In this document: one piece after another, positions 55,908-64,000 of the stretch
Position numbering within the stretch: the first letter of the stretch is position 1
Layout: every line of letters starts with the position of its first letter
Assembly (NCBI GenBank): GCA_014238415.1
Contig: JABABA010000003.1
Span: 1 to 64,000, forward strand
Source of the DNA: Planctomycetota bacterium
GTDB lineage: Bacteria; Planctomycetota; UBA1135; GCA-002686595
Length of the DNA: 64,000 bases
Reading direction: 5' to 3'
Notes under the pieces: model-generated
Databases searched by the model: none
Told to the model about the DNA's origin: nothing
What the model saw: only the letters and a program-made list of their open reading frames with translations
Position numbers and translations under genes: made by a program

Positions 55908-57283
55908 TCGACGCCCTCGCCTTCGGGAGAATCCTGCGCTGACTCCACCAGCGAACGCACGCGGCCCGCAGCGAGGATAGTCTCGATCTCTGCACCGACT
56001 TTCGCATCGCTCGCGGCACGCAAAGCCTGGCCCTTTGAATCGCGGGTGATGGAATATCCTCGCTCCAAGACGGCCAGAGGCGAGAGAGCCTCAAATCCGC
56101 GAGATACGAGTTCGATGCGCTGCTGGCGATTCTCCAGATTCTGAGCCAACGCGCCGGAAAGGCGAGGGCCAAGGGTCTCGATGCGCGAGCGTCCCTGTTC
56201 CAGCTTCAGGGCAGGATCGCAACCGATCAGGCGGTTGGCCAAAGCCGCCAACAGCGCGCCACTTGCCTGGATGGAGCGCCCAGTACCGTGGATCAGCTTG
56301 CTCTCCAGACTCTGCAGGCGATCCCGGGGCCCCACCAGTAGATTGTGCGCATCCCGCAAAGCGGGTCGACTCGCAAGATGCGCCAGAGCCTGGACACGCT
56401 CCTCCAGGACCCTCCCAAAAGCACGGGAGAGATGTTCATCCCCCCGCTCCAGGGCCTCAAAAAACGCAATCCGCTCGGGCACTGCCACCTGCGCCGCATC
56501 CGTGGGAGTGTGAGCCCGATGGTCCGCCACCAGGTCAATCAAAGTCGTGTCGCTTTGGTGCCCCACTCCACTGATCACGGGCACGGGGCAACGAAAAACA
56601 GCCTCTGCCACGGCCAGTTCATTGAAAGTCCAAAGGTCTTCCAGGGATCCGCCCCCGCGAATCACGCAGATCAGATCCACTCCACTGGCGGCCAGACGAT
56701 CGATGGCTGCGGCCACCAATTCTGCACTGCCCCTGCCCTGCACCCGGGCATGGGCCAGCCGCAGAGGGAACAAGGGCCAACGCTGGGCGTGGGTCTTTTG
56801 AAAATCCTGCCAGCCCGCCGTGTCCCGGCTGGTGACCACCCCGATCATGCGCGGAAGGCGAGGCAGGGGCCGCTTGCGATCGAACCAGCCTTTGGCTTGC
56901 AGTTCCTCCTTTAGTTTTTCCAGCTGGGCCAAGAGAGCCCCCAGGCCCTGGCGCTCCACTCGATCAACTATCAGGCTGTATCGGCCCTGGGGTTGATAGA
57001 CATCGATCTTGCCATGCAGCACCAGTTGGTCGCCCGGCTTGATCTGTAGTTTCAAGCGCTGCACCGTGCTCTTCCAAGCGATACAGGAGAGCTGAGCGTT
57101 GACATCTTTTACAGCAAAGTACATGTGCCCCGAGGCTGCGCGATTGACTTCGGCAACCTCGCCCTCAACAGCCACACGGCCAAGATCCGCGAGTCGCCCC
57201 GCCAGCATGCGCGTGAAAGCGCTGACGGTTTGCACGGCAGGGCCCTCGGGGCTCTTGGCGGCGGCGTGTTCGAAAAGGTCCAC
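55904..57283 (-). CDS. xseA: Exodeoxyribonuclease VII large subunit
   Basis: The 459-residue protein has an N-terminal OB-fold domain (VEGEVAEVNRAASGHMYFAVKD, about 40-130), then the catalytic region with IGVVTSRDTAGWQDF, VRGGGSLEDLWTFNE and GVGHQSDTTLIDLVADHRAHTPTDAAQ. A long coiled-coil segment and a C-terminal VLERGYSITRD follow. ExoVII degrades single-stranded DNA to large oligonucleotides and needs several XseB subunits. The xseB gene often follows xseA, but here a glycosyltransferase gene follows with a four-base overlap and no xseB is visible in the window. Confidence 0.94.
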   Translation of the reverse strand: MDLFEHAAAKSPEGPAVQTVSAFTRMLAGRLADLGRVAVEGEVAEVNRAASGHMYFAVKDVNAQLSCIAWKSTVQRLKLQIKPGDQLVLHGKIDVYQPQGRYSLIVDRVERQGLGALLAQLEKLKEELQAKGWFDRKRPLPRLPRMIGVVTSRDTAGWQDFQKTHAQRWPLFPLRLAHARVQGRGSAELVAAAIDRLAASGVDLICVIRGGGSLEDLWTFNELAVAEAVFRCPVPVISGVGHQSDTTLIDLVADHRAHTPTDAAQVAVPERIAFFEALERGDEHLSRAFGRVLEERVQALAHLASRPALRDAHNLLVGPRDRLQSLESKLIHGTGRSIQASGALLAALANRLIGCDPALKLEQGRSRIETLGPRLSGALAQNLENRQQRIELVSRGFEALSPLAVLERGYSITRDSKGQALRAASDAKVGAEIETILAAGRVRSLVESAQDSPEGEGVE

Positions 57284-57411
57284 GGCTGATAGGATTGGAT
57301 CGGAAGCGCAACCCCAGGTACTTTCCCAGGTCTCACGACCATTCTAGGGAGTCGATCCCTTGGGGCGAACACCTCAGCCGAGACTCTTGCGTCTGCCCTG
57401 TCCGTGTCCGC

Positions 57412-58578
57412 TCAATCCCCACCCGGAGCGTTGCTGCTTTCGAACCTCTCCCGGGCCAACAGGGCAGGATGATTCACCAGTCCAGGCATGCCCCTGGCCT
57501 TCCATACATCAGGCTCGGCCCGTGGCAGAATCAGACGAAAGCGACCTTCCAGGAACGGCGTGCGCTCCTGCCCTACCATCTGCACCCCGTCGGTGAGTTC
57601 AATCCTCAGCCCGGCTGTGCTTCCCGTCTCCAAAGAAAGAGCGTCCGCAAAGAGCCGCCTGAGCGGATGCCCGTCGGCATCGAGTTCCACCAGTTGCACA
57701 TCCCGCAAGACGCCGGACACAAGGCCGCCCAGCCCCGCCAGCCTCCAACGCCCGACGCTGGGATCCGCAGCCAGGAGCCGGTTGAATTCCTGACGCACTG
57801 CCGTCAGATCCCAAAGGCCATCATCCGGCGGACCCTGGCTGGCCTGGGCCCCAAAAAGCTCCGGCATTGCTTCGATCCAGGGCACCGGATCCACCCCTGG
57901 CAAAGTCACGCGACGCATTCCGCCCCTGGGCTTCTGTCCGGCCGCGGCGACTCCAGCAGCGCCATCAAAGGGCACGCTGACTCCTGCTCGCTCTTCATAG
58001 CCTTCTTCAAGCCGCAGGGTCACCGTGCGCCCCGCGCGACTGGCTTCGAGACGCAGACGCTCGGCTGCAATCAATCCCGCTGGTCGGCCCCGTGAATCAA
58101 TCAGGCGCAGAACCACCGGCCCCGCGTAGCCCTGCTCCAGTCGCCCGAGGGTCAGCACCTGATAACTGTGCACTCCATCGGCGGCGAGCAAACCTTGCAA
58201 GGCTGCACGTATCTCCTCTGCGCGCACTTGTGCTGGATCAGGTGGGGACTCTCTGGACGCGAGTTCTGAATCCACGGTGGGCCCCTTGGCTTCAATCGCC
58301 AGGTCAGAACCAGGAGGAGCCTGAATCATGGCCAGGGCCGCCTGAAAACGAAGCAATTCCTCCTGACGAGAGAGCAAGAGCGCGTCCTTCTGTGTCAAGA
58401 GATCTTGAAGGTGCACGATCTGATTGAGCAGTTCCTCCTCCCTCTCAGAATTCCGCTCTGGATCAGTTGAGGGGATCGCCCGATTGGTTTCCGCCTGCTG
58501 GGGCAGGTCGATTTCCAGAACAGGTGCCTGTTGGCCACACCCCAAAAGCAACGAACTCAGCCCCAGAAAGCGTTTCAC
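57412..58578 (-). CDS. Putative lipoprotein with coiled coil
   Basis: The 388-residue protein starts at a GTG at 58578 that overlaps the stop of the upstream gene (GTGA). Its leader ends in a lipobox (LLLGC). Residues about 50-100 are a charged heptad-rich coiled coil (REEELLNQIVHLQDLLTQKDALLLSRQEELLRFQ). The remainder (about 130-388) alternates short strands and Gly turns, without a motif I recognise. It is the last gene of a three-gene envelope operon (60012 down to 57412). An envelope scaffold or periplasmic sensor is possible but unproven. Confidence 0.65.
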   Translation of the reverse strand: MKRFLGLSSLLLGCGQQAPVLEIDLPQQAETNRAIPSTDPERNSEREEELLNQIVHLQDLLTQKDALLLSRQEELLRFQAALAMIQAPPGSDLAIEAKGPTVDSELASRESPPDPAQVRAEEIRAALQGLLAADGVHSYQVLTLGRLEQGYAGPVVLRLIDSRGRPAGLIAAERLRLEASRAGRTVTLRLEEGYEERAGVSVPFDGAAGVAAAGQKPRGGMRRVTLPGVDPVPWIEAMPELFGAQASQGPPDDGLWDLTAVRQEFNRLLAADPSVGRWRLAGLGGLVSGVLRDVQLVELDADGHPLRRLFADALSLETGSTAGLRIELTDGVQMVGQERTPFLEGRFRLILPRAEPDVWKARGMPGLVNHPALLARERFESSNAPGGD

Positions 58579-59186
58579 TGGAGTCCACCCAACAAGGCCT
58601 TGCTGCTTTCCCCTGCCGGTCGCTCCTTGGAGTGCATGGGATGCAGCACCCCATCGATCACGAGCACGGGCATTTCTGGCGCCGGCCCGAAGAGCACCGG
58701 GCGGCGACTGCTCCCTGTGGCGTACAGCACACTCTGGACCGGATGGGGTCCCGGAGGAACAGGACGAAGAAATTCGCCCGAACCCAATCGAATCTGGCAG
58801 GCATCCGGGACGAGCCCAGGGGGCAGGACCAGCACCCACGGTTCTCCCTCCAGATCCAGCACCCGACTGAGCGCCAACGCATCGAAGGCCTGGCGTTCAG
58901 GACTCGCATGCAGGCGCTCCAAACGCACGACACTGGCCGAGGAAGAGTCCACGCCCTCTCCTTCCAAGCCTCCACCCGTCGCCGCCACCGCCACTTCCCA
59001 ACCCATGACCGTGCGCTCCTCAGGGTCTGGCGGCAGGACACGGGGACTGTTGGATTCTGGCAGAGAACGGACCACAACAACCCCGGCGGCGAGCAGCAGC
59101 CCGAGGCACAGCAGCATCCAGGGCAGGATGCCCGTTGGGGACTTCCCTGCGCCCAGGCCAAGGTCGCCCAGATCCGGTTCTTGCAT
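58575..59186 (-). CDS. Hypothetical single-pass membrane protein
   Basis: The 203-residue protein has a short N-terminal tail, one membrane helix (about residues 22-40, [17 protein letters not shown]) and a Pro-rich extracytoplasmic domain of mixed strands. I recognise no family. It lies between a HEAT-like exported protein 25 bases upstream and a lipoprotein whose start overlaps its stop, so it is likely a partner of both at the membrane. Confidence 0.6.
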   Translation of the reverse strand: MQEPDLGDLGLGAGKSPTGILPWMLLCLGLLLAAGVVVVRSLPESNSPRVLPPDPEERTVMGWEVAVAATGGGLEGEGVDSSSASVVRLERLHASPERQAFDALALSRVLDLEGEPWVLVLPPGLVPDACQIRLGSGEFLRPVPPGPHPVQSVLYATGSSRRPVLFGPAPEMPVLVIDGVLHPMHSKERPAGESSKALLGGLQ

Positions 59187-59211
59187 CAGTGCAGCCTAGA
59201 ACGATCCAGAC

Positions 59212-60012
59212 TCAAACATCGTCCCACTTTTTGCGCTTATTGTCGTTCCACCAGGAGCGCCAGTCGTTGGGGGTGCGTACGGTGGCACCCGAGAGCCCCT
59301 GGAGGGTTGTGATCATGGGCGCGGCGATGACATCGTACCGCTCCTGGGCCTCACGATCCGTACTGGCCCCTTCCTTCGCGTTGTAGGCCGAATTCAACAC
59401 TTTCAGGATTTCCTCGAAGATATCCTTGCGGATTTTTTGGTCCTCCTTGCGGTAGTTACCGAGGGCTTCCGCGGCGGCGGCCTGAATCGGGGGATCCTTG
59501 TGCACCAACAGATCAATCAACAATTTGCGCCCCTTCTTGTCAATGGTCTTGCCTAGAGCGAGCACCAGATGGCGCTGAAGCAAGATGTCCTTGCGGTGCT
59601 TCTTGTGTCCGATCCACTTCATCAGCTCCGAAGCGCTCTCGGGGCCCATTCGTCCCATGGCTACGGCCACTGCCACAAAGAGCATGTTGTTCGGACGCCC
59701 ATCCTTGTCTGCTCGCCGGTTCTCGTTCAGGCTACGGGACAGAATGCGCACGATACTCTTGCGATCCTTGGGCCCGCAGTTTTCCCATTCGCCGAGCATC
59801 GTGTCCACGACCGCAATCGCCTGACGGTCTTCGTCACCACGCTTCTTGATGTGGTTGCCGAAGGAATCGACAAGTTGCTTGATTTCTTCACGCTTGTCGG
59901 GTTTCTCCTCCTCGTCTTGGAGCAGGATTGAAGTGGACGCAGGGGGCAGGGAAGGCGCGCCAATTGAAGCTGCAGCGGGGCAGGCAAGAAGAACGAACAG
60001 GGTGTGCATCAT
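59212..60012 (-). CDS. Exported helical-repeat (HEAT-like) protein
   Basis: The 266-residue protein starts at the ATG pair 60012/60009 and has a leader (TLFVLLACPAAASIG). The mature part is charged and helical with HEAT-like spacing (DILLQRHLVLALGKTIDKKGRKLLIDLLVHKDPPIQAAAAEALGNY). A C-terminal RTPNDWRSWWNDNK tail resembles that of several planctomycete repeat proteins. Long open frame upstream (to 60150) is not leader-like. The gene opens the three-gene envelope operon. Function unknown; a protein-binding scaffold is inferred. Confidence 0.7.
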   Translation of the reverse strand: MMHTLFVLLACPAAASIGAPSLPPASTSILLQDEEEKPDKREEIKQLVDSFGNHIKKRGDEDRQAIAVVDTMLGEWENCGPKDRKSIVRILSRSLNENRRADKDGRPNNMLFVAVAVAMGRMGPESASELMKWIGHKKHRKDILLQRHLVLALGKTIDKKGRKLLIDLLVHKDPPIQAAAAEALGNYRKEDQKIRKDIFEEILKVLNSAYNAKEGASTDREAQERYDVIAAPMITTLQGLSGATVRTPNDWRSWWNDNKRKKWDDV

Positions 60013-60143
60013 GATTGCTCTGGGTCGTTGTGAGTGGCGCCTCCATCCTAATGATGCGGAGGGCACGAGTCCCGCCTGAGAAGAGTCGGCCGGACGGAGG
60101 GCTCCTGGGAACAGGGTGCAAGGAGCCTGCATCAAGTGCATAC

Positions 60144-61589
60144 TCAGCAAAAAGGGTGCCGAGCCAGCCCGGCTGTCCCGTGCAGAGGCAGGCCCAGGGC
60201 CTCCTGCGGGGGTGCTTCACCAGCCAGGGCCGCCGCCAGACGGGCCCCTTTGACCCTGGTCTCCTGCTCTTCGGCGGCAGGGTCCGAGGCGGCAGTGATT
60301 CCGCCACCGACCCAAAAGGTGACCTCCCGGGTGGACTTCGACACACCATCCACCGCCCTGGATCGGACCACCAGACTGCGGATCAGAATATTGAAGAGCC
60401 CATTCCCCGCGCAGTCCAGGAAGCCCAGGCTGCCTGTGAAGAAGCCCCGACCCTCCCCCTCCAGGGCCGCAATCGCCTCCATGGAACGAAGCTTTGGCGC
60501 ACCACTGATTGAGCCCCCGGGAAAAAGCGCTCCCAAAGCATCGAGGGCGGTGCGACCTGGTGCCAGCTGGGCACTCACATCTGCCGCAAGATGCAACACC
60601 GAAGCGTGACTCTCCAACTCGGGCAGGGGCCCCACCCGCACGCTGCCGACCTCGGCCACCCGAGAGCAATCATTACGGACCAGGTCGACGATCATGGCGA
60701 GTTCCGCCCGGTCCTTTTCACTGGCCAGCAGTTCCTTGGCGCGAATCCGGTCCTCAGCCAGAGTCCGTCCACGAGGCAAGGTGCCCTTGAGCGGGCGCGA
60801 CCGCAACTTGCCAGCACGACACTCCAGCAGCATCTCGGGAGACGAAGACAATAGGGTTGTCGTTTCGGTGCCGAGGTACCCCATGTAAGGCGCTGGGTTC
60901 CAACGACGGAGAGCCAGGTAGAGATCAATGGGATCGGCACACATTGACCGGCTCAGGCGGTGGGCCAGATTCGCCTGGTAGTACTCTCCAGCAGCGATTT
61001 CCGCCTGGGCAATGCGGATGCGCTCTTCATGGATGTGGGCCGGTGTGTGGCGCACCAGAGGTCCGACTGGCTGCGGGGCTCTGGAGACTCGGGGACGGGC
61101 GAGGAGTTCTTGGACCTTGGCAAACCGCTCAGGCACCGACGGGCGTTCATCGCCAGGGTCATGACCCAAGATCAAGAAGCTCTTACTGATTGAATGATCA
61201 GTGACCACAAAATCCATATAGAGGCCGCCGAGAATCGGCGCTCGCAGCCCCTCCTCCCTTGGCAGGTCCAACTCCTCACCGGGTACGCCCAGGTCATAGG
61301 CCAAGGCCCCAATGAAACCACCTTGGAACGGGCCGGGCACCGGGTCGGCGCCCTCTTCGAAGACGATGCTGGAGCAAAAGGGCCCGAGATCTTCAAAGCA
61401 TTCGGGCAGATCCACACCCATCAAGGGCTCGAACCCCATGAGCGTGAAGTTCTGTGGCTTGCCCGCCGCACTATCCAGGAGCACGGCTCCGCGCAGCTGT
61501 CCCAAGGACGACAGCAGTTGTTCCCCGTCCAGGAATCCCTCCAAGGGAAAGACTCGGGGACGAAAGGTGAAGGGAGCGCGGGTGGACAT
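60144..61589 (-). CDS. pabB: Aminodeoxychorismate synthase component I-like chorismate enzyme
   Basis: The 481-residue protein has the chorismate-utilising core: YYQANLAHRLSR, ETTTLLSSSPEMLL, RPLKGTLPRG, IVDLVRNDCSRVAEVGSV and PGGSISGAPK, then FFTGSLGFLD. The SISGAPK and QANLxHR pattern fits PabB better than TrpE, so it probably makes aminodeoxychorismate for p-aminobenzoate and folate with a glutamine amidotransferase (PabA) not in this window. TrpE cannot be excluded by eye. GTP cyclohydrolase I of the same pathway is at 27966-28631. Confidence 0.88.
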   Translation of the reverse strand: MSTRAPFTFRPRVFPLEGFLDGEQLLSSLGQLRGAVLLDSAAGKPQNFTLMGFEPLMGVDLPECFEDLGPFCSSIVFEEGADPVPGPFQGGFIGALAYDLGVPGEELDLPREEGLRAPILGGLYMDFVVTDHSISKSFLILGHDPGDERPSVPERFAKVQELLARPRVSRAPQPVGPLVRHTPAHIHEERIRIAQAEIAAGEYYQANLAHRLSRSMCADPIDLYLALRRWNPAPYMGYLGTETTTLLSSSPEMLLECRAGKLRSRPLKGTLPRGRTLAEDRIRAKELLASEKDRAELAMIVDLVRNDCSRVAEVGSVRVGPLPELESHASVLHLAADVSAQLAPGRTALDALGALFPGGSISGAPKLRSMEAIAALEGEGRGFFTGSLGFLDCAGNGLFNILIRSLVVRSRAVDGVSKSTREVTFWVGGGITAASDPAAEEQETRVKGARLAAALAGEAPPQEALGLPLHGTAGLARHPFC

Positions 61590-61699
61590 GGTTGGGAAGA
61601 GTAGCGGGGCCGAGGTCCGGACAACTGCGCTTTTCTCAAACCCTGCGATTACGGTGATTGCAGCCTCGCTCCTTGCGTGGCCCCATTACCCTGCTCCCC

Positions 61700-63025
61700 A
61701 TGACGGATCCCTCCAACGCTTCCCGAAAGACCCTGTGGCTGGCCTGCTCCATCGTCTTCATGGACATGATCGGGTTCAGCGTGCTGTTTCCGCTCTTCCC
61801 AAAACTCCTGGAACACTATGTCAGCAACGAGGGTCCGGACTCCCTGGTGGGACAACTGGCGAACTGGCTCTCGGGACTGGCATCCGGCGCAGACGGCAAG
61901 ATGAAGGCGGTTGCCCTGCACGCTTTCTTCGGCGGCATTCTGGGTTCACTCTACTCCCTGCTTCAGTTCCTGTTTGCGCCCTTTTGGGGATCCTTGAGCG
62001 ATGCCCGGGGCCGGCGACCGGTGCTGCTCCTGACCCTCCTTGGCACAGCCCTTTCCTATGTGATCTGGTTCTTCGCGGGCCCTTTCTGGCTCCTGATCGT
62101 AGCGCGCCTGCTTGGAGGCATCATGGCGGGCAACATCTCCACCGCTACAGCAGTGGTCGCTGATGTAACCGAGGGTCCCGAGCGCGCCAAAGGAATGGGC
62201 ATGATCGGGGCGGGCATCGGGTTGGGATTTGTGCTCGGACCCGCCCTGGGTGGCTTGACCGCGAACTGGGACCTGACCTCCAGCCTGCCGGGGTTGGTCC
62301 CCTTTGGCCTCAATCCCTTCAGTGGCTGCGCACTTCTCGCATTCGGAATTTCACTGTTGAATTTCATCGTGGCCCTGCGCTCCCTGCCCGAGACCCTGCC
62401 CCCGGAACGGCGGGGAACAGACGCCAGAACGCGCACCCTGCATCCCTTCAAAGCCCTCAAGAGTATTGACGATCCAAAACTGCGACGCACGAACCTGGCC
62501 TACTTCAGCTACCTCCTGGCCTTCGCCGCGATGGAATTCACCCTGGCGTTCTTGACCACCAGCCGCCTGGACTTTGACCCCATGGACAACGCCTATATGT
62601 TCGTCTTTGTGGGCCTGACCATTGCCCTCGTGCAGGGAGGACTGGTGCGCCGCCTGAGCCCGATTCTTGGGGAGGGCAAGCTCGGCCGTTTGGGGGTCAT
62701 GCTGACCGTTCCGGGGTTTTTGATTGTGGGCTTGACCCACAGCACGGGGCAGCTCTATGTGGGCCTCGGATTCCTGTCGCTGGGCTCAGCCCTTGTCATG
62801 CCTTCCCTTTCGGCTCTGGCCAGTCGCCTCTCACCCGCAGCCTCCCAAGGTCTTTCCCTGGGGGTTTTCCGCTCACTGGGTAGCGCCGCTCGGGCAGCGG
62901 GGCCAATCATTGGGGGTGGGCTATTTTTCAGTTGGGCCTCGGAAGCGCCCTACCTGTTGGGCGCGGCCTTCCTGTTGATTCCCCTCGTACTTCTCCAGGG
63001 GGTCAGCGCGCCCGACGCAAACTGA
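61700..63025 (+). CDS. Major facilitator superfamily transporter (TetA-like)
   Basis: The 441-residue protein has about twelve membrane segments. It carries the MFS motif GSLSDARGRRPVLLLTLLG after the second helix (cytoplasmic loop), LLGGIMAGNISTATAVVADVT and GLGFVLGPALGG (motif C-like, seen in drug/H+ antiporters). This fits the DHA1/TetA drug-efflux branch, but the substrate is unknown. The ATG at 61700 is chosen because it precedes the first conserved helix region. It is divergent from pabB. Confidence 0.88.
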   Translation: MTDPSNASRKTLWLACSIVFMDMIGFSVLFPLFPKLLEHYVSNEGPDSLVGQLANWLSGLASGADGKMKAVALHAFFGGILGSLYSLLQFLFAPFWGSLSDARGRRPVLLLTLLGTALSYVIWFFAGPFWLLIVARLLGGIMAGNISTATAVVADVTEGPERAKGMGMIGAGIGLGFVLGPALGGLTANWDLTSSLPGLVPFGLNPFSGCALLAFGISLLNFIVALRSLPETLPPERRGTDARTRTLHPFKALKSIDDPKLRRTNLAYFSYLLAFAAMEFTLAFLTTSRLDFDPMDNAYMFVFVGLTIALVQGGLVRRLSPILGEGKLGRLGVMLTVPGFLIVGLTHSTGQLYVGLGFLSLGSALVMPSLSALASRLSPAASQGLSLGVFRSLGSAARAAGPIIGGGLFFSWASEAPYLLGAAFLLIPLVLLQGVSAPDAN

Positions 63026-63240
63026 GTTGCACCGGGCGCGCTGCCTTCACGACAAACGCGAGAGCAGGCGAGCAGGAAGGAGACACCTGCCTCCCCCTCA
63101 AAACCGAGCGATAGGCCTACGAACCGATTCGTCTCCGAGGACCCCAGCAAGAGGTCCATTGCGAGCAAAAACGATTAGTGCCTTCATTAGGACACCTGAT
63201 TTCAAAAAAATCCCGTCCCTCAACGATTCGCTTGCTTTGA
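63026..63240. other. Convergent intergenic region with short AT-rich stretch
   Basis: This 215-base gap separates the convergent MFS and patatin genes. It holds an AT-rich segment (63170-63230) and a 29-codon minus-strand open frame (63098-63187, starting MKALIVFAR, with an AGGTG ahead). The frame may be chance. I see no clear terminator with a U-tract; GGACC/GGTCC arms near 63140-63160 are weak. Confidence 0.3.
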
Positions 63241-64000
63241 TCAGGTATCTCGCGCCAATCGATCGGCAACTTCGGTCACGACCTCGTGTCCCAATTCGAT
63301 CACCTCCGCAACTGCAGACACATCGAACAGCCCTTGCTTCGCGAGCTTGGGCTGCAACAGGAGCGCCGGCGGATTGCAAGCCACATGAGCCTTGGTCAGG
63401 TGGTTGCAGACAATCGCCAGGCCCGCACCAAGAGCACGCACCAGGCCCGGACTCGCAGGGGGTCTCGCCTCAAGATCAGCTGCGGGCAATGGCCCCGCAG
63501 CGTGATCCGACTCGATGGCATTCAAATCCACCGCCACCACCGGCAAGTCAGAAAGGTTCGCCGCAGCCTCCAGGGGCAAGGGGCAAGCGAGGCCCCCATC
63601 ACCCAGCCAGCGATGCTCCACCAGAATCGGTCGAAAGACCCCGGGGATCGCTGATGATGCACGCATGGCCGTCAACAAGGACCCGCGCTCCAACCAGAAC
63701 TCCGCTCCGGTATCCAAGTCCACAGCCACGGCCCGATAGGGCAGCTCAAGGTCCTCGATCAACTGGTCCCCAATGAACTGGTGCACAAAACGCGCCATCT
63801 TCTCCCCGGTGAACAGCCCGCCCCGGGGCAAAGACACATCCATCATGGCCAGCAGGTCCCGGCGGGAAAGCCCCCGAACCGCTTCCTCATAGTCGTCAAG
63901 CACCCCAGCGGCAAGCACCCCGCCCACCACGGAACCGATCGAGCACCCCGCAACGGCTGATACCTCAATGCCCTGTTCTTGAAGGCCCCGGATCACACCG
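63241..64000 (-). CDS. Patatin-like phospholipase (5' end outside window)
   Basis: The visible 253 codons belong to a patatin-family hydrolase. The nucleophile elbow GCSIGS and the catalytic Asp in LGDGGLACPLP are present. The codons at the window edge read G-V-I-R-G-L, the segment that follows the glycine-rich oxyanion loop in patatins, so the GTG at 63996 is an internal Val rather than the start. ASSAIPGVF is also typical. Members cleave acyl esters of lipids or related molecules. The C-terminus is complete and the gene converges on the MFS gene. Confidence 0.88.
   Translation of the reverse strand, partial: GVIRGLQEQGIEVSAVAGCSIGSVVGGVLAAGVLDDYEEAVRGLSRRDLLAMMDVSLPRGGLFTGEKMARFVHQFIGDQLIEDLELPYRAVAVDLDTGAEFWLERGSLLTAMRASSAIPGVFRPILVEHRWLGDGGLACPLPLEAAANLSDLPVVAVDLNAIESDHAAGPLPAADLEARPPASPGLVRALGAGLAIVCNHLTKAHVACNPPALLLQPKLAKQGLFDVSAVAEVIELGHEVVTEVADRLARDT

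Overview
The window is GC-rich, densely coded bacterial DNA, most likely from a planctomycete. The inference rests on four things: a paired DUF1549/DUF1553 cytochrome-like protein and DUF1501 protein with a Tat-like leader (21064-26510); many secreted HEAT-repeat and von Willebrand A proteins; secreted multi-domain proteins at the left end; and an L28 of the plant/planctomycete-like pattern. Genes lie in short runs on both strands. By eye I see no rRNA, tRNA, CRISPR array, transposase, integrase or prophage.

Layout. 1-2885: two secreted proteins sharing a Cys-rich N-terminal domain. 3285-8484: central metabolism (malate dehydrogenase, fumarase, isocitrate dehydrogenase) with ribosomal L34 and a di-heme peroxidase. 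8664-14466: HEAT protein, lipoprotein, large VWA membrane protein, and MnmA. 14770-17444: YajC, YraN and a polyprenyl-phosphate sugar transferase. 17448-19371: two metal transporters, followed by the wreck of an asparaginase gene. 19748-21021: DUF3299 lipoprotein and a GNAT acetyltransferase. 21064-26510: the DUF1501/DUF1553 pair. 26797-30395: L28, Maf, GTP cyclohydrolase I, CysRS. 30423-34562: orphan Hpt protein, sigma-54 type response regulator, MnmG. 34679-37848: HEAT/TPR protein, HDAC-like deacetylase, PdxH.

37934-40790 is the most interesting part: a three-gene operon encoding a 65-residue helical protein, an SMC/Rad50-like ATPase with a central CxxC zinc-hook motif, and a small PD-(D/E)XK nuclease. 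The genes overlap or nearly abut, and a perfect inverted repeat lies just before the first start codon. It resembles the logic of Lamassu, ABC-3C and SbcCD-type systems but has a very small architecture, so it is the best candidate for an undescribed defence or DNA-processing module.

40797-50646: VWA/HEAT protein, secreted hydrolase, an unrecognised protein, a secreted methyltransferase/TIM-barrel fusion, a beta-helix/PA14 lipoprotein and quinolinate synthase. 50670-54944: cupin epimerase-like protein, deoxyhypusine-synthase-like enzyme, membrane acyltransferase-like protein, secreted PHP phosphoesterase. 54969-60012: GT2 glycosyltransferase overlapping xseA, then three envelope proteins. 60144-64000: PabB-like chorismate enzyme, MFS transporter and a patatin cut by the window edge.

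Functional threads: three TCA enzymes; two tRNA wobble-uridine enzymes (MnmA, MnmG); pteridine/folate precursors (FolE, PabB); NAD and PLP (NadA, PdxH); and a large surface/secreted protein set typical of planctomycetes. Statements about function are from motifs read by eye, without database searches.
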